Assembly (NCBI GenBank): GCA_964512285.1
Contig: CAZEJO010000034.1
Span: forward strand, 1-20,076
Source: SM23-28-2 sp964512285
GTDB taxonomy: Bacteria > Chloroflexota > Dehalococcoidia > SM23-28-2
DNA: 20,076 nt
Direction of reading: 5' to 3'
Shown here piece by piece: positions 7,365-13,007 of this stretch. A model generated the notes under the pieces. It saw only the letters and a list, made by a program, of their open reading frames with translations. It had not been told where the DNA came from and searched no databases. Within the stretch, counting starts at the first letter, position 1; every line of letters begins with the position of its first letter. The position numbers and the translations under genes were made by a program.

Positions 7365-8342
7365 ATGGAACCATTGGCGTTTCTAGTAGCCCTGGCCGTG
7401 ATGGCCACCGTAGCATTGCTTGTTGTTGGTGCCTCTCAGATACAGGGATCAGCGGGACGGGCGCTAAGCCGCCGGCTGGAGAAATTCAGTAAGGGCGAGA
7501 CGGGTGAGCCCCGCGGTGGCGGTGCTGATCAGTCGCTATTGCGTTCCGCTGACAGCAGCAAGCTGGGCCCGCTCGCTGGGATTCTGGGCGGCAGCCGGGG
7601 AGTGGAGAGCTCGGCGCTGGCACTGGAACGGGCGGGCATCCCCTTGCGAGTGGGCGAATACGTGACGATCAGGTTTGCCCTGGCGGCGATTTTCTTCCTC
7701 GTAACGTTCATACTGACGCGGAATGTGCTCTTCGCCTTGCCGATGGCCCCCATTGGTTACTTCTTGCCGCGCTGGTATGTGGGTTCACGGCGGCGGCAGC
7801 GCCACGCCAAGATCAACGGTCAACTGGAGGAGATGCTCAACCTGGTGTCCAACTCCCTGAAGTCGGGGTATGGGTTGCTGCAGAGCTTCGAATACGCGAG
7901 CCGACAGCTAGGGCCTCCGCTGGCCGATGAGCTCAAGCGCATGCAGCAGGAGGCGAACCTGGGCGCGGGGGCTGAGGCTGCTATCGGGGCTCTGGCCGAT
8001 CGCATCGCGAGCCCTGACATGGACATGGTGGTTACCGCCATCGGTATTCAGAGATCGGTAGGGGGCAATCTGGCGCAGACGCTGGACAACGTGGCTTACA
8101 CGATGAGGGAGCGGGACCGCATTCGGGGAGAGATCAGGACTCTTACTTCTCAGCAGCGGATGACGGGGTTTATCATCGGTGGATTGCCCATCTTTGTGGG
8201 GCTGATGATGTTCGGCATTAACCCTGATTATATGATCCCTCTATTCACTCATAGTGTGGGCAAAATCTTGCTTCTTGTTGCAGTGGGGATGGAAGGCCTG
8301 GGCATCGTGCTGATTCGCTCTTTGCTGTCTTTTGAGGTGTAG
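7365..8342 (+). CDS. tadB: TadB inner-membrane platform protein (T2SSF)
   Basis: This 325-residue polytopic protein is one half of the Tad membrane platform that couples the TadA motor to pilin addition. It has an N-terminal membrane segment (about 3-25), a double hydrophobic segment (about 104-136), a cytoplasmic T2SSF helical domain (LEEMLNLVSNSLKSGYGLLQ to RGEIRTLTSQQRMTG) and two C-terminal spans. The start ATG at 7365 follows the tadA stop by three bases, so translation is probably coupled. Length and layout are normal for TadB. The next gene, tadC, is its paralogous partner. Confidence 0.92.
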   Translation: MEPLAFLVALAVMATVALLVVGASQIQGSAGRALSRRLEKFSKGETGEPRGGGADQSLLRSADSSKLGPLAGILGGSRGVESSALALERAGIPLRVGEYVTIRFALAAIFFLVTFILTRNVLFALPMAPIGYFLPRWYVGSRRRQRHAKINGQLEEMLNLVSNSLKSGYGLLQSFEYASRQLGPPLADELKRMQQEANLGAGAEAAIGALADRIASPDMDMVVTAIGIQRSVGGNLAQTLDNVAYTMRERDRIRGEIRTLTSQQRMTGFIIGGLPIFVGLMMFGINPDYMIPLFTHSVGKILLLVAVGMEGLGIVLIRSLLSFEV

Positions 8343-8348
8343 CAGAAG

Positions 8349-9257
8349 ATGTTTTTTGCACTGACTATTACGTTCGTCGTTTTCGCTGCGGTGACTCTGC
8401 TGGTGGTAGGCCTTGTGAAGCCGCGGGCGAGCCTAACGGAGATGCGCATCGAGACGCTGCGAAGGCAGGTGGCCACGGGCGATGTCTCGGAGCTGGTGCT
8501 GCCCTTCAGTGACAGAATACTGATCCCGACTATTCAGGGTTTCGGTAAGAGTCTGGCAAGGATGCTGCCAGCCAACTTCATGGCTAGCATCCAGAAAACG
8601 CTGATTATGGGTGGCAGTTCTATGACGGCCTCTACGTTTGTTACCTTTTGGGCCGTGTGTACTGGGCTGTTCGTGATGCTGGGGCTCTTCGCCGTTACCA
8701 CTCTGGGTGGGGTCAGCTTTCAGGGATTTCTGGGCCTGCTGGTGATGGGTATCATCGGGTTCAGCCTGCCCACGTTCTGGCTGAGGTCAGCGGTTAAGTC
8801 GAGGCAGCGAAAGATCATCAAAACCCTGCCCGATGCCATGGACCTAATCACTACGTGCGTCGAGGCGGGTCTGGGTCTGGATGCTGCGCTGACCAAGGTG
8901 AGTGATCAGATGAAGGGCCCGCTGTCCAAGGAGCTTTCGCAGACGCTGCTAGAGGTGGGGATGGGGCGCTTGCGGCGGGACGCTCTGAGCGACCTTGGCC
9001 AACGCACTGGGGTGCAAGAACTTATCTCCTTTGTTAACGCTGTCATCCAGGCGGAGCAGCTAGGTGTGAGCATTGGCCATGTGCTGAAGGTGCAGTCGGA
9101 CCAGATGCGGACGCATCGACGGCAGCGAGCGGAGCAATTGGCGCACGAAGCTCCGATCAAGATGATGTTTCCATTGGTCCTGTGCATCTTTCCTGCTTTC
9201 ATGCTGGTGATCTTGGGACCGGCCGTTATCCGCATAGGAGAGCAGATGATGGGATAG
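8349..9257 (+). CDS. tadC: TadC inner-membrane platform protein (T2SSF)
   Basis: This 302-residue polytopic partner of TadB has an N-terminal span (about 3-23), a pair of spans in the middle (about 94-140), the T2SSF core (LPDAMDLITTCVEAGLGLDA, then LGVSIGHVLKVQSDQMRTHR) and a C-terminal span (KMMFPLVLCIFPAFMLVILG). TadB and TadC together form the membrane base to which TadA binds. The ATG at 8349 lies six bases after the tadB stop, and GAGGTG at the end of tadB acts as ribosome site. It is the last recognisable pilus gene. Only twenty bases separate it from an XRE regulator gene on the same strand. Confidence 0.92.
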   Translation: MFFALTITFVVFAAVTLLVVGLVKPRASLTEMRIETLRRQVATGDVSELVLPFSDRILIPTIQGFGKSLARMLPANFMASIQKTLIMGGSSMTASTFVTFWAVCTGLFVMLGLFAVTTLGGVSFQGFLGLLVMGIIGFSLPTFWLRSAVKSRQRKIIKTLPDAMDLITTCVEAGLGLDAALTKVSDQMKGPLSKELSQTLLEVGMGRLRRDALSDLGQRTGVQELISFVNAVIQAEQLGVSIGHVLKVQSDQMRTHRRQRAEQLAHEAPIKMMFPLVLCIFPAFMLVILGPAVIRIGEQMMG

Positions 9258-9277
9258 GGGGCCGGAAGGACGTGGAA

Positions 9278-9646
9278 ATGAAGCTAGGCAGACGAATCCG
9301 CGAACTGCGGGAGCAGATGGACCTGAGCCAGGCCCAACTGGCCAGTCATGCGGAGGTGAGCCAGGGCTACCTCTGCCAGTTGGAGAGGGAGGAGGTCAAG
9401 AACCCCAGCGCTGCCATCCTCTTGCGTCTGGCGAGTGCCCTGTATGTCGATCCCCATGAGTTGCTGGATGCAGCTGGCTATACGCCCGTCAGGAGCGTTG
9501 CTGACAAAGCCAACAACAACTACCAGGCTAAGGTTGATCCTGACCTGCTGAAGTTTCTGGCTGGGCTGTCGCAGGAGCAGCAGCGCTACATACTCCTGCT
9601 GTTGGAGAGCATGGGGCAGCGGCTGGATGCTCTGCCAAGCCAGTGA
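9278..9646 (+). CDS. XRE-family transcriptional regulator, copy 1, with C-terminal VDxDLL module
   Basis: This 122-residue protein has a helix-turn-helix of the XRE/Cro-C1 type at residues 1-64 (SQAQLASHAEVSQGYLCQLE, then NPSAAILLRLASAL). After a polar linker it carries a 30-residue module, VDPDLLKFLAGL followed by QQRYILLLLESM (about 86-113). By eye about 41 of the first 70 residues match the second regulator at 10865, and the module recurs there and in the small protein at 11347. The ATG at 9278 fits AAGGA at 9266-9270, seven bases upstream, and aligns with the paralogue's start. Longer in-frame starts run back into tadC and add unrelated residues. Its place directly after tadC, on the same strand, suggests co-transcription with the pilus genes and possible feedback control. 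The DNA target is unknown. Confidence 0.85.
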   Translation: MKLGRRIRELREQMDLSQAQLASHAEVSQGYLCQLEREEVKNPSAAILLRLASALYVDPHELLDAAGYTPVRSVADKANNNYQAKVDPDLLKFLAGLSQEQQRYILLLLESMGQRLDALPSQ

Positions 9647-9661
9647 TATAGTGTCCCGATC

Positions 9662-10057
9662 GTGACCAGGATTGTAAACGTCAGCAAGGGAACGACCGTG
9701 GCCGGGCAGGCGCGCAAGGCGGAGAGCTTTTTGGCGCGGCTGGTGGGCCTCATGGGTCGGAGCGGTCTGGAGGAAGGGGAGGGTCTGCTACTTGCGCCGT
9801 GCGCGTCGGTGCAGACCTTGTTCATGCGCTTTCCCATCGATGTGATCTTTATGGATAGGGATGCGAGGGTGGTGAGGGTGGCGCCGGCGCTTAGGCCTTT
9901 TCGCCTGGCCCTGGGGGGCCGGGGGGCGCGGGAGACGCTGGAGGTGGCAGCAGGCACAGCCGCTCGCTCGGACACGACTGTGGGCGACCGGCTGGCGGTG
10001 GAAGACGGTCGTGAGGCAGCAGGACGAGGACAGGAACTCCTGCCGCCGTCGTCCTAG
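9662..10057 (+). CDS. DUF192 family protein
   Basis: This 131-residue protein matches the DUF192 family by pattern: RLVGLMGRSGLEEGEGLLL, then VQTLFMRFPIDVIFMDRDARVV, then ETLEVAAGTAARSDTTVGDRL. The biochemical role of this family is poorly known; I do not assign one. There is no clear signal peptide, unlike many exported DUF192 proteins, so a cytoplasmic location is likely. The start is a GTG at 9662 with no strong ribosome site, fifteen bases after the XRE stop, so it probably depends on coupling to the upstream gene. The final 20 residues are polar and outside the domain. It is the last rightward gene before a convergent unit 21 bases away. Confidence 0.8.
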   Translation: MTRIVNVSKGTTVAGQARKAESFLARLVGLMGRSGLEEGEGLLLAPCASVQTLFMRFPIDVIFMDRDARVVRVAPALRPFRLALGGRGARETLEVAAGTAARSDTTVGDRLAVEDGREAAGRGQELLPPSS

Positions 10058-10078
10058 GGGGTTGGTCCGATGACGGGG

Positions 10079-10435
10079 CTACAGGCAGAAGAGGTAGTTT
10101 AGGTAATGCCAGCCTTTCTCCGGAGTGTAGCAGAGGTATCTCAGGACGTAGAGGTCGTCGCCACCACAACCGTGAATGAACCTGCTAATGCCGGCGAAGT
10201 AGCACTCGGCTGCGAGGGCAGGAGTGTCAGTAGTTGTGAGAGAAGTTCCCGCCGAGTCAGGAGCGACGACGAGCGCATCGCCTGATCCGCCTGAGGCGGA
10301 GCAGGCGAGCGAGTCGCCGGGGACAATCTTCGCTTCAGCCTGGTCGGCAGACTGGAGGAGGAGAGTTCCACCAGCGATGGCTAGAGAGGTAATGGCCGCT
10401 ACGAGAAGCAGAAGCGGAATTCGCCATTTCCTCAT
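10079..10435 (-). CDS. Small secreted five-cysteine protein, unknown function
   Basis: This 118-residue protein is not recognised as any family. The N-terminus MRKWR is followed by a hydrophobic stretch (about 6-27) and AEA at 33-35, a good signal-peptidase site. The mature part of about 83 residues has cysteines at 45, 78, 90, 102 and 117 and an aromatic C-terminal third (YVLRYLCYT, WHYLNYLFCL). The odd cysteine number would leave one free or allow intermolecular pairing. The ATG at 10435 has a near-perfect ribosome site, AAAGGAGGTGAT at 10441-10452. It is the second gene of a leftward pair with the 69-aa protein at 10480, 44 bases apart. A palindromic insert-like hairpin lies inside the coding sequence at 10279-10307. 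Confidence 0.65.
   Translation of the reverse strand: MRKWRIPLLLLVAAITSLAIAGGTLLLQSADQAEAKIVPGDSLACSASGGSGDALVVAPDSAGTSLTTTDTPALAAECYFAGISRFIHGCGGDDLYVLRYLCYTPEKGWHYLNYLFCL
10279..10307. repeat. Palindromic hairpin inside the secreted-protein gene
   Basis: CGCCTG (10279-10284) pairs with CAGGCG (10302-10307), and inside it CCGCC (10287-10291) pairs with GGCGG (10295-10299) around a three-base loop. The core ATCCGCCTGAGGCGGA differs at two positions from ATCCGCCTTCGGCGGA in the palindrome at 19866-19915. It encodes a Ser/Gly/Ala-rich low-complexity stretch just after the first cysteine, as expected if a mobile palindromic repeat had landed in the gene. Origin as a repeat is inferred. Confidence 0.4.
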
Positions 10436-10479
10436 GGGTTATCACCTCCTTTGGCCGGTTACGGCCGATGGGGCCGGGG

Positions 10480-10689
10480 CTATCGGGCCCGCAGAGTTGC
10501 TTCCAACCGCTGCCAGCACTTCTCCTGCTGAGAGGCGCCAATGGCAGCAATCCTGTGACCGGTCTCGCGGCGAAGTTGGGCGACGCGGAGCAACTCTTGC
10601 ACCTCGGGCTCTACCACCAAGGTCTTGTGCGGGTGAGAGAAGAGAAGGTTGTCGATGGCGCGGCAGAGCCTTTCGGCTTTGTCGGTCAC
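10480..10689 (-). CDS. 69-aa protein: stand-alone copy of the anti-sigma-like 62-residue domain
   Basis: This protein is a single domain that aligns without gaps over 62 residues to two segments of the anti-sigma-like protein at 11634. The shared pattern is AxxxxxAxDxL, then ELLxxAxLRxxxG, AxxG and a late Leu. By eye 23 of 62 residues match the second of those segments. There is no membrane span or signal. A GTG at 10699-10701 would overlap the ribosome site, so the GTG at 10687-10689, about ten bases after AAAGGAGGT, is preferred. It is the first gene of a leftward pair with the secreted protein, transcribed from the divergent promoter at 10770-10798. It could act as a soluble competitor or partner for the same target as the anti-sigma-like protein; this is inference. 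Confidence 0.65.
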   Translation of the reverse strand: MTDKAERLCRAIDNLLFSHPHKTLVVEPEVQELLRVAQLRRETGHRIAAIGASQQEKCWQRLEATLRAR

Positions 10690-10719
10690 GCTCTCGACCA
10701 CCTCCTTTCGGGAAGGCTA

Positions 10720-10759
10720 TGGAACATATGGTCTACATCATTCTTGAAAGACCATTCCA
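10720..10759 (-). promoter_or_regulatory. Hairpin at the predicted 5' end of the leftward message
   Basis: TGGAA (10720-10724) pairs with TTCCA (10755-10759), and TGGTCT (10729-10734) pairs with AGACCA (10749-10754), leaving a three- or four-base bulge and a 14-base loop. The leftward promoter predicts a start near 10763, so the hairpin would form at the very 5' end of the message, before the ribosome site at 10698-10708. A stability element or operator is possible. Confidence 0.4.
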
Positions 10760-10769
10760 AACTACCTTA

Positions 10770-10798
10770 TTAATATATCAATATCGAGTTACTGTCAA
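10770..10798 (-). promoter_or_regulatory. Sigma-70-type promoter for the leftward two-gene unit
   Basis: On the minus strand a perfect -35 box TTGACA (10793-10798) is followed, after a 17-base spacer, by TATTAA (10770-10775). Transcription would start near 10763. The region is AT-rich against a GC-rich background. The -35 box is one arm of the inverted repeat shared with the rightward promoter. Confidence 0.6.
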
Positions 10799-10806
10799 GA
10801 GTTGTA

Positions 10807-10835
10807 TTGACAAGTTTAAGAAAAAGGTTCAGAAT
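10807..10835 (+). promoter_or_regulatory. Sigma-70-type promoter for XRE copy 2
   Basis: A perfect -35 box TTGACA (10807-10812), a 17-base spacer and CAGAAT (10830-10835, four of six matches) predict a start near 10842, about 23 bases before the XRE start codon. The -35 box lies only eight bases from the leftward -35 box. The two are arms of one inverted repeat spanning 10793-10812, so the two polymerases, or a bound regulator, would exclude each other. Confidence 0.6.
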
Positions 10836-10864
10836 GGCAGCACGCGTATAGAGGCGGTGTGAAT

Positions 10865-11341
10865 ATGGAGCTCGGCAAAAGGATTCGGGAGCTGCGGGAG
10901 GAGATAGGTTTCACTCAGGGGCAGGTAGCCGCTGAGGCTGCTGTGAGCCAGGGGTATCTATCTCAGTTAGAGAACGGGGACGTACGGAACCCCAGTGCGG
11001 CCGTCATCCTGAGGCTCGCTCAGTCCATACACGTTGACCCCGACGACCTGTTCGAGGCGGCCGGCTACCCCACGGTTCGCACCCTGAAGCGGGTCTACGA
11101 GGGATACGAGGCCAACGTGGACCCGGACCTCCTGCGCTTCCTTACCAGACTGCCTCGTAACCGGCAACGACGTTTACTGCTTTTGCTGGAGGGCATGGAG
11201 CACCTAGTGGAGGACACGCGTAGGGGCGTGGAGAACACGCGGGGGGGTGTGGAGGACACGCAGAGGGCCGTGGAGGACACGCGGGGAAGCGGACAGGGAA
11301 CGGCCGGTCGGGATTCCAGGCTGTCCAGTCAACAAAGGTAG
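10865..11341 (+). CDS. XRE-family transcriptional regulator, copy 2, with heptad repeats
   Basis: This 158-residue paralogue of the regulator at 9278 has a helix-turn-helix (1-64; TQGQVAAEAAVSQGYLSQLE, NPSAAVILRLAQSI). The module VDPDLLRFLTRL and QRRLLLLLEGM follows at about 85-111. Four seven-residue repeats, VEDTRRG, VENTRGG, VEDTQRA and VEDTRGS (about 115-142), then a polar tail complete it. The repeats come from 21-bp DNA repeats. The ATG at 10865 matches the paralogue's start; an in-frame GTG at 10859 is possible. It lies just downstream of a good promoter and diverges from the leftward pair. The inverted repeat formed by the two -35 boxes is a candidate operator, so autoregulation is a reasonable guess. 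The next gene starts six bases after its stop. Confidence 0.85.
   Translation: MELGKRIRELREEIGFTQGQVAAEAAVSQGYLSQLENGDVRNPSAAVILRLAQSIHVDPDDLFEAAGYPTVRTLKRVYEGYEANVDPDLLRFLTRLPRNRQRRLLLLLEGMEHLVEDTRRGVENTRGGVEDTQRAVEDTRGSGQGTAGRDSRLSSQQR
11207..11290 (+). repeat. Four 21-bp tandem repeats within XRE copy 2
   Basis: Four consecutive 21-bp units begin with GTGGAGGACACGC or a close variant, at 11207, 11228, 11249 and 11270. Each encodes seven residues of the VEDTRxx type, so copy-number change would keep the frame. The heptad period suits an extended helix. Copy 1 of the regulator lacks them. Confidence 0.85.
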
Positions 11342-11346
11342 AGGTG

Positions 11347-11526
11347 ATGGCCAACGGCCCTGAGAACCGTCTCGCTCTTGCCGAGAAGGTTGACGCTGAT
11401 CTGTTGCAGTTCCTCGCGCGTCTGCCGCGACGGCAGCAGCGGGCGGTCCTTCTGTTGCTGATGGTGGTGGAGAATCTGCTGTACGAGATGATGAGGGAGA
11501 GAAGGCTGCGGGAGGACCTGGAGTAA
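11347..11526 (+). CDS. 59-aa protein: VDxDLL module without a DNA-binding domain
   Basis: This small protein contains VDADLLQFLARL and QQRAVLLLLMVVENLL, the same module found at the C-terminus of both XRE regulators. Over the 26 core residues, 14 positions are identical in all three proteins. It has no helix-turn-helix, so it may pair with the regulators and block or tune them, as truncated dominant-negative partners do. That is inference. A highly charged C-terminus (ERRLREDLE) follows. The ATG at 11347 is chosen because AAAGG at 11334-11338 lies eight bases upstream; a GTG at 11344 is also in frame. It is six bases from XRE copy 2 and clearly in its operon. Confidence 0.7.
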   Translation: MANGPENRLALAEKVDADLLQFLARLPRRQQRAVLLLLMVVENLLYEMMRERRLREDLE

Positions 11527-11557
11527 AGGCAGAGGACTGAAAGAGGAACATAAACCA

Positions 11558-11589
11558 AAAGGGGCGGCCAGCATGCTGGCCGCCCCTTT
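11558..11589. terminator. Bidirectional terminator: perfect 32-bp palindrome
   Basis: The sequence from AAA at 11558 to TTT at 11589 is its own exact reverse complement, with a GGGGCGGCCAGC arm. It sits between the convergent rightward regulator unit and the leftward sigma/anti-sigma unit. Reading leftward, the stem is followed by TTTTGGTTT, a reasonable U-rich tail; reading rightward only TTT follows. It should be a stronger terminator for the leftward unit. Confidence 0.8.
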
Positions 11590-11633
11590 ACGTGTCCTTG
11601 GTCAGTCGAGTCGAGGTACCCTGGATTCTCTTA

Positions 11634-13007
11634 CTAGCTCAGCATCGACTCAGCGATGCGTAGGAGTTCTTCTTCTTCTTGGTCGCCGTTCCTGTAGGTA
11701 ATGATAACGCGAACGCCGTCGTCCTCGAACAAGAGGCTTTCGGCGTTCGGATTTACGCCCTCGAGGGTTCCCTGTTCCCCAGGCACCCAGAGTGTGCTGG
11801 CATAGCTGCCGGCCAGCGAATCGCCGATAAGCACATCCTCGGCCTGGCCATCCATCACGGCCACGCTGTCAGAGGATGCTCTGTCCTGGTATATGAGGAG
11901 GCGGGGCTCATTCGTACCGGCAAGGGTCTCAGGTTCAACGCCACCGATAGTGTAGATGAGGGCGAACGTTCCTTGCTCAGGGCTAGTCGCACTCTCTGCA
12001 TAGTAGAGAGAAGAAGCCAGTTCAAAGCCTTCGGGGAGGTAGGAGGGCTCTCTCACTGGTAGGGCCATAAGGCTTTGAGCCTGCTCCGGAAGCATGGGCT
12101 GGCCGGGCAGTGATGTGGGCACCTCGGCGGGGGGTGGCCCATCCACCTCTTGCACGCTCACATGTTGCTCCACGAAGCTCATGAGATGGGTTATGGGATG
12201 CCCGGCGAAGCCTGTGGCTGGTAGGGGTCCCACGGCTGCCACAAGCAGGGCTACGGCAGCAGCAGCAGCAGCTGCTCGCTGCCACGACAGGCGGCCAACG
12301 GCGGCGATGAGGGAAGGCCGCTGGGCAGCGTAGGACTGGCGGCGCAGGGAGGTAGCCAAGCGCACGCGCAGGAAAGTCCAGAGCCGTCTCTTGTAGGGGC
12401 TGCCGGCGGCAGCCAGGCTTTGGCCGACGAAGCGACGCAGTTGGGCTACCTGTAGCAGTTCGTCGAGGTCGGGGTCGCCGGCGGAGATGTTGCGCTCTCG
12501 ACCGGAGACAAGATGGTCGAGGGCGCTGGAGAGGACTTCCGCCTTCTCCGAGGTTCGGTCGCTGCGGCGCCCTCGATGGCGAGTCGGGGTGTGCTGTTTC
12601 GGCTGGGCCTGGTGGGTTGAGGTTGAGGCAGCGGCAGCAGCGCGCGCCAGCTTGGGCTGGAAGTCCAGGAAATTGATAAGCTTACCATAGCCAGGGTCCA
12701 AGGGGTCGAGGAAGCTGGCCGGGTCTTCGTCCATGATGCTGGTCACTTCTGGGGGCGCATCCTCCTTGGTCTTGTCACCGCTCTCCTCCATCTGGCTGGC
12801 TACCATACGGGCCTGGAGGACACGTCGCAGAAGTTCCTGGTAGGTTAGACCGACGTCGGCCAGGGCCTGACCAGCCTGATGGCGCAAGCGGGCAATGCGG
12901 AGGAGTTCAATAAACTCCTGGTCATCGAGTTCCATCTCTGGCTCTTCGCCTCGGAGGAGGGCGTCGATGGCATCGCAGATTATCTTGGCCTGTTGTTCTT
13001 CCTTCAT
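11634..13007 (-). CDS. Membrane anti-sigma-like protein with duplicated cytoplasmic domain
   Basis: This 457-residue protein is probably the regulator of the sigma factor whose gene it overlaps. Residues 7-68 and 155-216 are two gapless copies of a 62-residue helical domain (pattern ELLxxAxLRxxxG). A polar linker separates them. One membrane span lies at about 245-265 (AAAAAAAVALLVAAVGPL). The outer part (about 306-457) begins LPVREPSYLPEGFEL and resembles DUF4367-type sensory domains of anti-sigma proteins. The start codon overlaps the sigma stop in an ATGA arrangement, which implies coupled synthesis. There is no zinc-binding HxxxCxxC motif, so it is not a classical ZAS anti-sigma factor. 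The 62-residue domain also occurs alone at 10480. The anti-sigma role is inferred from layout and position. Confidence 0.72.
   Translation of the reverse strand: MKEEQQAKIICDAIDALLRGEEPEMELDDQEFIELLRIARLRHQAGQALADVGLTYQELLRRVLQARMVASQMEESGDKTKEDAPPEVTSIMDEDPASFLDPLDPGYGKLINFLDFQPKLARAAAAASTSTHQAQPKQHTPTRHRGRRSDRTSEKAEVLSSALDHLVSGRERNISAGDPDLDELLQVAQLRRFVGQSLAAAGSPYKRRLWTFLRVRLATSLRRQSYAAQRPSLIAAVGRLSWQRAAAAAAAVALLVAAVGPLPATGFAGHPITHLMSFVEQHVSVQEVDGPPPAEVPTSLPGQPMLPEQAQSLMALPVREPSYLPEGFELASSLYYAESATSPEQGTFALIYTIGGVEPETLAGTNEPRLLIYQDRASSDSVAVMDGQAEDVLIGDSLAGSYASTLWVPGEQGTLEGVNPNAESLLFEDDGVRVIITYRNGDQEEEELLRIAESMLS

Noticed and set aside
9182..9277. Longer start for the first XRE regulator
   Set aside because: The extension overlaps the end of tadC, does not align to the paralogue at 10865, and lacks a better ribosome site than the ATG at 9278.
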